64,000 nt of DNA from positions 62,001 through 126,000 of the forward strand of contig DASWVB010000009.1 of NCBI GenBank assembly GCA_036401375.1, given 5' to 3'. The stretch comes from DASWUZ01 sp036401375. Its GTDB lineage: Bacteria; Acidobacteriota; Terriglobia; Terriglobales; Acidobacteriaceae. The stretch's first letter is position 1, and every line of letters begins with the position of its first letter. A model generated the notes under the pieces. The model was not told the DNA's origin and did no database searches. It was given only the letters and a program-made list of their open reading frames with translations. Of the stretch, positions 23,839 to 32,040 are shown one piece after another. Both the position numbers and the translations under genes were made by a program.

Positions 23839-24256
23839 GAAACGGGTTCACGATCATCAAGTCCCCAAATCTCTGCCCGTTCTGCAAGTCCTCGGTGAAC
23901 AGAGTCTCGCAACGCGCTTGCATGGCTGCGCAAACGATGAGCGAGTCATACCAGGACAGTCGGTACTCTGCCCGCAGGTGCAGGGCCTCCATAACTAGAG
24001 CACTGGAAGAATGGACGGCTACTAGAGGAATGAAGATTTCGTTAAGAAAGCGCTCCGCTTCAGCCATGGCTATCGGGGGATTGAAGCGCCTTAAGGCAAC
24101 ATTGAAGAACTCCTGCACGACCTGATAGCTCACGAATCCCATCTGCGATGTGAGCGCCGCGCCGATCAACTCTTCGCATTTGGCAGCCTTGAGCGGCGCG
24201 CTTGTGTCGAAGGCATATACGAAGATGTTGGTATCTAGGAAAAACCTACCGCTCAT
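23831..24256 (-). CDS. PIN-domain toxin (VapC-like)
   Basis: A 141-residue PIN protein. Acidic residues of the RNase site appear in FLDTNIFVYAFD at the start, in the YQVVQEFFN helix, in SWYDSLIVCAAM and in LFTEDLQNG. VapC enzymes cut tRNA or rRNA when free of antitoxin. It overlaps the preceding antitoxin gene by 11 bases, which indicates a coupled pair. Its end overlaps the end of the convergent UvrC-like gene by 8 bases. GC is lower than in the neighbours. Confidence 0.88.
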   Translation of the reverse strand: MSGRFFLDTNIFVYAFDTSAPLKAAKCEELIGAALTSQMGFVSYQVVQEFFNVALRRFNPPIAMAEAERFLNEIFIPLVAVHSSSALVMEALHLRAEYRLSWYDSLIVCAAMQARCETLFTEDLQNGQRFGDLMIVNPFLN

Positions 24257-24464
24257 TCAGCTCGTCCCGGGTGAAGTGCCCGCCCGAGTCAATGTGACGG
24301 AGGTCATTCATAAGCGCTTTGTATCGTTCAGCTCGCCCGACTGTCGAAGTGAATTGCTGAAGCCACTCTCGGAATGCGGCATTGAGCGTTGTGTTCTGGG
24401 TCTTCGCGACAAAACGGGCTCGCTCGATCAATTCTTCCTCAGCGCTGAGGGTAATGTTCTTCAT
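24246..24464 (-). CDS. VapB-like antitoxin
   Basis: A 72-residue protein beginning MKNITLSAEEELIERARFVA, then TQNTTLNAAFREWLQQF. This is a ribbon-helix-helix-like DNA-binding start followed by a helical, charged tail expected to wrap the toxin. It sits immediately upstream of the PIN gene and overlaps it. An AGTGTACACT palindrome six bases upstream of the ATG could be its operator. Confidence 0.8.
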   Translation of the reverse strand: MKNITLSAEEELIERARFVAKTQNTTLNAAFREWLQQFTSTVGRAERYKALMNDLRHIDSGGHFTRDELNER

Positions 24465-24470
24465 GTCTCA

Positions 24471-24480
24471 AGTGTACACT
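24471..24480. promoter_or_regulatory. Palindrome at the VapBC-type promoter
   Basis: AGTGTACACT is a perfect 10-base palindrome directly upstream of the antitoxin start, where autoregulatory operators of such pairs normally lie. The remainder of the gap to 24756 shows nothing else. Confidence 0.4.
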
Positions 24481-24756
24481 TCGGCCGTGTGCACTGGCTT
24501 GTTTTGAAGCTGATAATGCCCTTCAAATCCATCACTGAATATCTTTGTATTCGTAACTCCTCGTGAGAGTTTCAGCCTCCCTGTAAGAGCGCTTCGCTGT
24601 TGCAACTATCCTCGAAACCGCAGAGGCCACCCCTCACCGCGCCATCCGCCCTGCCAAATGCCGCCCGTTTCAAGCCGATCCTGGCACAAATGATGCGAAG
24701 AACGCATCATCGGAACGTAGCCATCGAGTGAGCTTAATCTCCCGAAACTGGTACAC

Positions 24757-25473
24757 TTGCCCTACAGCGGGCACCCCGAAAACTTGGTAGAACTACTCCC
24801 CTCCATCCTCTCCGCCGACTTTGCCCACCTCGCCGATGACGTCCTCGCAGCCGAGCAGGGCGGCGGCACCGCCATCCACGTCGACGTGATGGACGGTCAC
24901 TTCGTCCCCAACCTTACTCTCGGACCGCCGCTGGTCAAGTCCTTACGCGCGGTCACCAGCCTCCCCCTCGATTGCCACATGATGGTCGAAGATCCGGACG
25001 GATTCATAGCCGCCTTCGCCGATGCGGGGATCAACTGGATGAGCGTCCATTACGAGGCCTGCCGGCACCTGCACCGCACCCTGGAAGAGATCCGCAACCA
25101 CGGCATGGAGCCGGCCGTGGTCATCAACCCCGCCACCCGCGTCGACCTGCTCATCGACATCCTGCCGATGGTGCACCACGTACTGGTCATGAGCGTCAAC
25201 CCCGGCTTTGGCGGCCAGACATTCATCCCCTTCACCTTGGACAAGATTCGCCGCCTGAAGGAACTTCGCCAGGAACTGGGCCTCGGTTATAGGATTGAGG
25301 TGGACGGCGGCGTCGCTCACGATACCATCGCCCAGGTCGTCGAAGCTGGAGCGGACCTGCTGGTCGCCGGCAACGCCGTCTTCGGGCATGGGGACGTCGC
25401 CCGGCACGCTCGAGAGCTGCTGATGGCCGCACGTATGGCTGCCGGCGAGTTGCCCCCGACCGGAAGCAGCTAG
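24757..25473 (+). CDS. rpe: Ribulose-phosphate 3-epimerase
   Basis: A 238-residue TIM-barrel enzyme interconverting ribulose-5-phosphate and xylulose-5-phosphate in the pentose phosphate pathway. Seen: LLPSILSADFAHL, HVDVMDGHFVPNLTLGPP (metal-binding His/Asp), PLDCHMMVEDP, VLVMSVNPGFGGQTFIP, IEVDGGVAHDT and a phosphate-binding LLVAGNAVFG. The start is TTG 24757; a second TTG at 24784 would give a more standard N-terminus. Gap to the BamD-like gene is about 110 bases, same direction. Confidence 0.95.
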   Translation: MPYSGHPENLVELLPSILSADFAHLADDVLAAEQGGGTAIHVDVMDGHFVPNLTLGPPLVKSLRAVTSLPLDCHMMVEDPDGFIAAFADAGINWMSVHYEACRHLHRTLEEIRNHGMEPAVVINPATRVDLLIDILPMVHHVLVMSVNPGFGGQTFIPFTLDKIRRLKELRQELGLGYRIEVDGGVAHDTIAQVVEAGADLLVAGNAVFGHGDVARHARELLMAARMAAGELPPTGSS

Positions 25474-25584
25474 ACCCGCTCCCACGCCGCGGGTGCAAGA
25501 ACGCTGAGGGAGATCGCCGGCAGACGGTCCCCTGCAAGCAGCCAGCAAGTCCTCTGTCCCGTAGTCGCGCTCCATCGAGGTGTT

Positions 25585-27279
25585 ATGAATCGGTTTGCAA
25601 GACAAATCTCGGCCGCCTGCCTCTTCACGGCCCTGGCTCTCCCCACTGCTCCTGCGTTTGCCCGCAAGGTCAAGAACCAGCACGAGAAGAAGATCAAGCA
25701 GAATCCCCTCGCCGACGTCAATTCCAAGCAGCCCGACAAGGAGCTCTTTGACAAGGCGATGAAGGCGCTTAGCAAGGGGCGCTACGATGTCACCCGGCTC
25801 GACCTGCAGGTGCTGCTCAATACCTATCCTGACTCTGAATACCTGATGCGCGCCAAGCTCGCCGTCGCCGACAGCTGGTTCAAAGAGGGCGGCTCAGCTG
25901 CCTACACCCAGGCGGAGTCGGAGTACCACGACTTCATCACCTTCTTCCCCAACTCCCCAGAGGCTGCCGAGGCCCAGATGCGGGTCGCGGATATCTACTA
26001 CATGCAGATGGAGAAGCCCGACCGCGATTACACCAACGTCCAGCGTGCCGAGCAGGAATACCGGGTCATGATCCAGACATACCCGGACTCGACGCTCCTC
26101 CCCCGTGCCAAGCAGCGGCTGCGCGACGTGCAGGAGGTTCTGGCCCAACGCGAGTATGAGATCGGCCAGTTCTATGCGACCCAGGCCCTGGTCAGCGGCA
26201 ACTTTGCAGCCGGCATTGCCCGCCTCCAGACCGTCGCCGACACCTATCCACTCTTCAGCCATAGCGACCTGACCCTGATCGCGCTCGGCGACTCCTACGC
26301 CGAACAGGCCAGGCTCGCACAGGGTCTCAAGATTTCACCGGCAGCCCGCGAGCGCCTCTCCGCGATCTACGAAGACCGTGCCGCCGAGGCGTACAGCCGC
26401 GTAGTCACCCGCTACCCCATGGCGCCCCACGTCGAGGATGCGAAGGACCGCCTCATCGCCCTGAACCGGCCCGTCCCCGAGCCCACGCCGCAGGCCCTCG
26501 CCGAAAACGAAGCAGAGGAGCAGAGCCGCACCCCGGTCAAGCTCAAGGACCGGGCCATCATGCTCGTCAAGAAGGGGCCATCCCCCGTCACGGTATCTCG
26601 CGTCGGGGAGCCGTCACTGACTGATCCGGCGCCCGTGCTCGCGCCCCAGATCAACGCCGCCACGCTGGCAAGCTTCACCGCTGCAACTACCGGGCGCCCC
26701 GCACCGCCGACCAACGTCGCCACCGCACCAGCAGCAGAGAGCGGTACCACGACCGGGGGTGGCGAGACCGGAACCATGCAGGCGGTTCCGGACAGCACAG
26801 AGACTTCCAGTCCCGGAACGACCGGCATCGGCGTCCAGGTCATCACTCCATCTCAAAACAGCAATCCGGCACCCGAGACGGCCATTCCCGCTTCGACGGG
26901 CGGCGCAGGCGTGAGCAGTCAACCCGCTGCAAATGTACCCGGAACGATGCCCCGGCCTGGCGATGTATCCACGGGTGCGGCTGCTGAACCGGCCCAGCCC
27001 GCCGTCGCACCTCCGGCAGCCCTTGCGGTCGAGCCGAACGGTGGATTGAAGGCAGTAGGTCCGGCAGACAATACTCCTCTGCCGGCCGTCGAGAGGGCGA
27101 GTGAAGCGCCTGCGCAGATCAATGAAGCGCACGGCGGCGGACCCGCCCAGGTAACTACCGGCACCCCCTCCGCGAACGTAAAGAAGAAAAAGACCCCCAA
27201 GCCCGCCTTCAACAGCAGCGACGAATCATCGAGCAAGCACAAGAAGAAGAAAGGTCTCAGCAAGCTGAACCCCCTCTAG
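25585..27279 (+). CDS. BamD/YfiO-like outer-membrane assembly TPR protein with long low-complexity tail
   Basis: A signal peptide (CLFTALALPTAPAFA) is followed by TPR-like repeats (KELFDKAMKALSKGRYDVTR, YPDSEYLMRAKLAVADSW, FFPNSPEAAEAQMRVADIYY, TYPDSTLLPRAKQRLRDVQE), which identify a BamD-type protein of the beta-barrel assembly machinery. Unlike BamD of E. coli there is no lipobox cysteine. From about residue 300 to 564 the chain is Pro/Ala/Thr/Gly-rich and ends in lysine runs (NVKKKKTPK, KHKKKKG), a possible wall- or nucleic-acid-binding tail. Such a long extension is not standard for BamD. ATG 25585 follows GAGGTG. Confidence 0.82.
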   Translation: MNRFARQISAACLFTALALPTAPAFARKVKNQHEKKIKQNPLADVNSKQPDKELFDKAMKALSKGRYDVTRLDLQVLLNTYPDSEYLMRAKLAVADSWFKEGGSAAYTQAESEYHDFITFFPNSPEAAEAQMRVADIYYMQMEKPDRDYTNVQRAEQEYRVMIQTYPDSTLLPRAKQRLRDVQEVLAQREYEIGQFYATQALVSGNFAAGIARLQTVADTYPLFSHSDLTLIALGDSYAEQARLAQGLKISPAARERLSAIYEDRAAEAYSRVVTRYPMAPHVEDAKDRLIALNRPVPEPTPQALAENEAEEQSRTPVKLKDRAIMLVKKGPSPVTVSRVGEPSLTDPAPVLAPQINAATLASFTAATTGRPAPPTNVATAPAAESGTTTGGGETGTMQAVPDSTETSSPGTTGIGVQVITPSQNSNPAPETAIPASTGGAGVSSQPAANVPGTMPRPGDVSTGAAAEPAQPAVAPPAALAVEPNGGLKAVGPADNTPLPAVERASEAPAQINEAHGGGPAQVTTGTPSANVKKKKTPKPAFNSSDESSSKHKKKKGLSKLNPL

Positions 27280-27486
27280 CCGCTCAACAGCTCATCCTCT
27301 ACACCCCCGCAGTATTGAGCGCGTCACCGGATTGCGCGCTCTGCCGTTGCAGACCAAAGCTGCCCGATTCTTAAAGGCACTCGTGAGCCGCGCCTCCTTG
27401 CAGCAACGTCAGCAGCCAGCTCGCAGCACTCGTCAGCGGCCCAAACGCCGGCGAGGACGTCCGCAAGCCAAACCCGGCAACACCGC

Positions 27487-27519
27487 TATAATTCTCCTTC
27501 CGTCCTAAGCCCGAAGGAG
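27487..27519 (+). promoter_or_regulatory. -10 box and ribosome-binding site of the secreted protein gene
   Basis: TATAAT at 27487-27492 and AAGGAG at 27514-27519 precede ATG 27526. The start chosen is the one with proper spacing to AAGGAG. Confidence 0.55.
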
Positions 27520-27525
27520 TCATGC

Positions 27526-29415
27526 ATGAAACGAAGACTGCTGCTCTCCGCACTGCTTCTCCCTTTGCTCGCCGGTCCATCCAGAGCAGCCGACACCCAG
27601 CAGAAGAGCTTCAAGACCGTCGTCTACATCCCCGTTGGCGTTGTGCTGCACATGAAGGACCACGCGTGGCTCGAGAGCAGCTGGGCGCAGATCTCATCAC
27701 AAGTCCACGTAGACAAGGTCTACATCGAGACCTACCGCAGCCGGGTCGTCGCCGACGACCAGCTCATTGAGGACGTGAAGAAGTTCTTCGCCGACCATAA
27801 TGTCGAGGTCGCCGGAGGCATCTGCTACTCCGACAGCGATAACGGGCAGTTCGCCTCCTTCACCTACACCAAAGCGGCCGACCGCGCCTATGTGAAACAC
27901 GTGACCGAGCTCACCGCCAGGCACTTCGACGAGGTCATCCTCGACGACTTCTTCTTCGCCAACAGCAAGGCGCCATCTGACATCGCGGCCAAGGGCGCGC
28001 AGAGCTGGACCGGCTTCCGCCTCAAGACCATGGACGAGGTCTCACGCAACCTCGTCGTCGGCGCCATGAAGGCTGTCAATCCCAGGATCAAGGTCGTCAT
28101 CAAGTTTCCGAACTGGTATGAACACTTTCAGGGCAACGGCTACGACCTGGAACAGGAGCCGAAGATCTTCGACGGCATCTACGCCGGCACTGAGACGCGC
28201 GACCCAGTCGACACCGACCAGAACCTGCAGCAGTACGAGAGCTACGAGATCGTGCGCTACTTCGAAAACATCGATCCCGGCAGGCTCGGCGGCGGATGGG
28301 TCGACACCTACAGCCTCAACTACATTGATCGCTACTCGGAGCAGCTATGGCTCACCGTCTTTTCAAAAGCTCGGGAGATGACCCTCTTCAACTACAGCAA
28401 CCTGCTCGACGTGCCCGAGCCGGGGCTGCGTCCCTGGGCTGCGGCCTCCACTGCAAAAGTGCAGTGGGACAAGATCGCCGCGCGAGGCAAGGGTAGTCCG
28501 ACCTTCGCCTCCGTCGCTGGCGATGCGCTCGACCAGGTCAAGCCCTTCATCGACAGGCTCGGCAAGCCGGTAGGCATCGCGAGCTATCGCCCCTACAACG
28601 CGCTCGGCGAAGATTTCCTGCACAACTTCCTTGGCATGATCGGAATCCCCATCGAGCTCTATCCCACCTTTCCCAAGGAAGCGGACGTGGTCCTGCTCAC
28701 CGAGGGTGCGAAGTTCGATCCGAAGATCGTCCCCGAGATCAAGGCAAAGCTCACCGCCGGAGGGACCGTCGTCATCACCTCGGGCCTCCTGCAGGCGCTC
28801 GAGGGCAAGGGCATCGAAGACCTCGTCGAGCTGCGTTACAGCCCGCTCGCGGTTCCGCTCACCGCCTTCATCGGCGCCTTTGGACCGGGCTCAGGAACCG
28901 GCCTCGGCAAACTCGAGAAGCCCATTCTCTTCCCCCAAATACGCTTCCTCACCAACGACGCATGGCCGGTCGTGCGCGGCCTCTCCGACGACAACGCCTT
29001 CCCTGTCCTGCTGATGGACAAGTACTCCACCGGAACGCTCTACGTGCTCACCGTGCCTGACAACTTCACCGACCTCTACCGCCTGCCCGCACCCACGCTG
29101 AACGCCCTGCGCAGCTACATCATGGGCAGCTTCCCGGTGCGCATCAATGCCCCTGCGCAGGTCAGCCTCTTCACCTACGACAACGGCAGCCTCATCGTGG
29201 AGTCGTTCCGCGACGAGCCGTCGGAGATCACTATCCTGACCAGCGGCAGCTCCGCTCATCTCGAAAATCTGCAGACCGGCGAGTCTCTGGCCGGCACTCC
29301 CGCCGAGCTCAGAGGCAGCCGCCGCTCGGCCACCGCTCCAAGAAGCGCCGCGCAGACAGCCTTCAAGCTAACGCTGCCGGCGCACAGCTACGTCGCCCTC
29401 CAGCAGAGACCCTAG
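27526..29415 (+). CDS. Secreted protein, probable TIM-barrel glycosidase-like domain, family not recognised
   Basis: A signal peptide (RRLLLSALLLPLLAGPSRA) opens a 629-residue product. Residues 30-330 alternate strands and helices as in a TIM barrel: VYIPVGVVLHM, KVYIETYRS, VAGGICYSDSDNGQF, EVILDDFFFAN (acidic residues at a barrel strand end), VVIKFPNWY and FDGIYAGTETRD. Residues 380-460 look like a Rossmann or glutamine-amidotransferase-like beta domain (ADVVLLTEGAKFDP, GGTVVITSGLLQAL). The C-terminus is beta-rich. I infer a polysaccharide-active secreted enzyme from this layout; no named glycoside hydrolase family is claimed. It has its own promoter candidate. Confidence 0.6.
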   Translation: MKRRLLLSALLLPLLAGPSRAADTQQKSFKTVVYIPVGVVLHMKDHAWLESSWAQISSQVHVDKVYIETYRSRVVADDQLIEDVKKFFADHNVEVAGGICYSDSDNGQFASFTYTKAADRAYVKHVTELTARHFDEVILDDFFFANSKAPSDIAAKGAQSWTGFRLKTMDEVSRNLVVGAMKAVNPRIKVVIKFPNWYEHFQGNGYDLEQEPKIFDGIYAGTETRDPVDTDQNLQQYESYEIVRYFENIDPGRLGGGWVDTYSLNYIDRYSEQLWLTVFSKAREMTLFNYSNLLDVPEPGLRPWAAASTAKVQWDKIAARGKGSPTFASVAGDALDQVKPFIDRLGKPVGIASYRPYNALGEDFLHNFLGMIGIPIELYPTFPKEADVVLLTEGAKFDPKIVPEIKAKLTAGGTVVITSGLLQALEGKGIEDLVELRYSPLAVPLTAFIGAFGPGSGTGLGKLEKPILFPQIRFLTNDAWPVVRGLSDDNAFPVLLMDKYSTGTLYVLTVPDNFTDLYRLPAPTLNALRSYIMGSFPVRINAPAQVSLFTYDNGSLIVESFRDEPSEITILTSGSSAHLENLQTGESLAGTPAELRGSRRSATAPRSAAQTAFKLTLPAHSYVALQQRP

Positions 29416-29538
29416 ACAGCGGCGCCGCGTTCACGTCGCGACCAAAGCCCAAGCCGCCTAGAATGTTAGAGAGCGCAACGCCTCAGGCGACGAATGGTCG
29501 ACTGAGCCCCCTAAGCACCGCGCAACGAAAGAGGCAGA

Positions 29539-31092
29539 TTGAAAACGCAAGTTTCTAAACAGAACATCCCGAGCGTCGCCACAGACTTGCTCGCCGTATT
29601 CGCCGTCGACGGCGCTCCGGTAAAGACTCCCAAACTCCCCACCCAGAAAGAGCCTGAAGCGATCCCCCAGATCCTCCTCCTGAGCTCCGACGCTGCCGTT
29701 CAGCGCGCAGCGGAGGCAGTCCTTGCCAGCGGCGAGTTCAAAGCAAGTGCAAATGAAACACTGCTCCTTCACTCGCCTTTGGGACTTGCAGCGAAACGCC
29801 TGCTGATCGTTGGCCTCGGCAAGTCGGCCAAGGCTACGATCCACGACCTGCGCAGGGCTGGGGGCACCGCAGTCCGATTTGCCAAACCGAGGGGCATAAA
29901 GAACGTTGCCTTCGTCGTCCCCACCGCGGTCGAGGGCTGGATGGCCCTGCCGCCCGGCCCCTGCGTTCAGGCCGTCGTAGAGGGCGCATTGCTCGGCGAC
30001 TTCGACTCCGACACCTACCGCTCCGACCGCAAAGACCAGAGCGTTCAGTCCGTAACATTGCTTGCCACCGAGTCCGACCTCACCATCGCGGAGCAGGCAC
30101 TCCGCGACGGCGCCATCATCGCCGATGCGCAGAACTTTGCCCGCAGCCTGGTGCTCGAACCCGGCAACGTCGTCACTCCTGCGGTCCTGGGCGAGCGTGC
30201 TAAAGCAATGGCCGAAGAGGTTGGCCTGCGGTGCGAGGTTTATGGCGCCGACAAGCTGCATGAGCTGAAGATGGGCGCATTCTGGGCCGTCGCGCAGGGC
30301 TCCGAGCAGCCGCCTGCGCTGATCGTCCTCACCTACACGCCAGACATGTCTGTAAAGGACGGTCCAGTCCTCGGCCTGGTCGGCAAGGGCATCACCTTCG
30401 ATACCGGCGGCATATCGATCAAGCCTGCCGACGGCATGGAGAAGATGAAGTACGACATGGGCGGTGGAGCGGCGATGCTCGGCGCGATGCGGGCCATCGC
30501 CGGCCTCAAGCCTGCCGTGCGGGTGATCTGCGTCGTCTGCGCCGCAGAAAACATGCCCTCCGGCAAAGCCTATCGACCCGGTGACATTGTCACCGCTAAA
30601 TCCGGCAAGACCATTGAGGTAATGAATACAGATGCCGAGGGTCGCATGGTGCTCGCCGACGGCCTCAACTATGCCCGCGAACTCGGTGCGACTCACCTCA
30701 TCGACGCCGCCACTCTCACTGGCGCCGTGGGAGTGGCCCTCGGCGCTGTCAACGCCGGCGCCTTTTCTAACGACGATGCGACCTACGAACATTTCACCCG
30801 CGGCCTCGCTGTCTCGGGCGAACGGTTCTGGCGTCTCCCCCTCGACGACGACTACCGCGAACAGATCAAGTCCAGCATCGCCGACATCATGAACACCGGT
30901 GGCAGCCGACTCGGAGGCGCCATCACCGCCGCCAAGTTCCTCCAGGAGTTTGCCGAGGAGACGCCGTGGATCCACCTCGACATCGCTGCCGTGACCTGGA
31001 TCGACGACGCCAAACCGTGGCTGGCGAAAGGCCCGACCGGAACCTCCGTCCGCAGCATCGTCGAGTGGGTCCGCACCTACTCAGCGAGCTAG
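29539..31092 (+). CDS. pepA: Leucyl aminopeptidase (M17)
   Basis: A 517-residue M17 aminopeptidase. The C-terminal catalytic domain shows GKGITFDTGGISIKPADGM (lysine and aspartate metal ligands), the signature NTDAEGRMVLADGL, and THLIDAATLTGA. The N-terminal macro-like domain is also present. The enzyme removes N-terminal residues from peptides and acts as a cytoplasmic hexamer. The start is TTG 29539 preceded by AAAGAGG. A hairpin at 31151-31178 probably ends its message. Confidence 0.95.
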   Translation: MKTQVSKQNIPSVATDLLAVFAVDGAPVKTPKLPTQKEPEAIPQILLLSSDAAVQRAAEAVLASGEFKASANETLLLHSPLGLAAKRLLIVGLGKSAKATIHDLRRAGGTAVRFAKPRGIKNVAFVVPTAVEGWMALPPGPCVQAVVEGALLGDFDSDTYRSDRKDQSVQSVTLLATESDLTIAEQALRDGAIIADAQNFARSLVLEPGNVVTPAVLGERAKAMAEEVGLRCEVYGADKLHELKMGAFWAVAQGSEQPPALIVLTYTPDMSVKDGPVLGLVGKGITFDTGGISIKPADGMEKMKYDMGGGAAMLGAMRAIAGLKPAVRVICVVCAAENMPSGKAYRPGDIVTAKSGKTIEVMNTDAEGRMVLADGLNYARELGATHLIDAATLTGAVGVALGAVNAGAFSNDDATYEHFTRGLAVSGERFWRLPLDDDYREQIKSSIADIMNTGGSRLGGAITAAKFLQEFAEETPWIHLDIAAVTWIDDAKPWLAKGPTGTSVRSIVEWVRTYSAS

Positions 31093-31150
31093 CGTTCGCG
31101 TCTCGGCCAAACAAACTCCCGCTCAACGGGATAGCTCACCACATGAAAAT

Positions 31151-31178
31151 GCCCCATAACTCGTTCTGAGCATGGGGC
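31151..31178. terminator. Hairpin between convergent pepA and PfpI-like gene
   Basis: GCCCCAT and ATGGGGC pair around a 14-base loop, with CTTTC on one side and ATTTTC on the other strand. It resembles a decayed type A palindrome (TGCCCCAT...CTCGTTCTGAG...ATGGGG), so the terminator may be derived from that repeat family. Confidence 0.55.
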
Positions 31179-31224
31179 GCTTTCACTTGAATCTCAATCG
31201 GCTTGTTGGAGCCCGCGACGAAAC

Positions 31225-31797
31225 CTAGCTCGCCTTCTTCAGCTTGCTCTCGCCCGCAAACTCCTTCACGATCTGCTTGTTGAACGCGGGAAGATCGTCC
31301 GGCTTCCGGCTCGTGATCAGGCCCCCATCGGAGACGACCTCCTCATCCACCCAGTTCGCGCCCGCGTTCTTCAGATCCGTCTTGAGCGACGGCCAGGACG
31401 TCATCTTCCTGCCCTGCACACCACCCGCCTCGATCAGAGTCCAGGGTCCATGGCAGATCGCCGCAATCACCTTGCCCGCGTCGACAAACTGCTTCACAAA
31501 CGCGACCGCCTCAGCGTTGACCCGCAGGTAGTCGGGGTTCTGCACGCCGCCCGGCAGCAGCAGGTTGTCAAACTCCGCCGCCGTAACCTCGTCAAGCGTC
31601 TTGTCGACCTTGATCTTGTCGCCCTTCTCGTCGTGGTTCATGCCCTGTATCTTGCCTGACTTGATCGACACCACGACCGTCTCGGCACCAGCCTTTTCGA
31701 GCGCCTTCCGAGGCTCGGTAAGCTCCACCTGCTCAAACCCATCCGTTGCCAGGATCGCAATCTTCTTGCCCTTCAGACTGCCCTTCAGACTTGCCAT
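31225..31797 (-). CDS. DJ-1/PfpI-family protein
   Basis: A 190-residue member of the class-I glutamine-amidotransferase-like superfamily. Seen: KIAILATDGFEQVEL, AETVVVS, DNLLLPGGVQNPDYL, a nucleophile elbow AAICHGPWTLIEAGG (cysteine in A-I-C-H-G), and SWPSLKTDLKNAGANWVDE with a late VTSRKP-like ISRKPDDLPAF segment. Relatives act as glyoxalase III, deglycase or stress proteins. ATG 31797 has GGGAGG upstream; the frame opens further to 32016 but that part is unlike the family. Confidence 0.92.
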   Translation of the reverse strand: MASLKGSLKGKKIAILATDGFEQVELTEPRKALEKAGAETVVVSIKSGKIQGMNHDEKGDKIKVDKTLDEVTAAEFDNLLLPGGVQNPDYLRVNAEAVAFVKQFVDAGKVIAAICHGPWTLIEAGGVQGRKMTSWPSLKTDLKNAGANWVDEEVVSDGGLITSRKPDDLPAFNKQIVKEFAGESKLKKAS

Positions 31798-32040
31798 GGA
31801 ATAAAACCTCCCGCACCGATTGCCAGCGCGCAGCAGAGCCCGGCGTCCGGCCCTTCCGCACAAGGCTGATTCTTCGTAATAGGAGGTTACGAGACCAGAT
31901 AGCGTTGCCAGCTTGAGGGCCAGCCTGCAGACCTCGTTGTGTTTCTCGCAACCATCAGAGAACCAGAGCGCCCAGCAGCATTCCTGGCAAGCCAGCCGCG
32001 ACAATGCGAACCACATACCCGCTCCGGTATGGGCTGAGGC

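Noticed and set aside
23831..24464. Transposon remnant around the VapBC-type pair
   Set aside because: No inverted repeats or transposase were found; low GC alone is explained by a mobile toxin-antitoxin module.
31797..32016. 73-residue extension of the PfpI-like protein
   Set aside because: The family begins at the chosen ATG, which has GGGAGG in front; the extension is Cys/Arg-rich and non-conserved in type.
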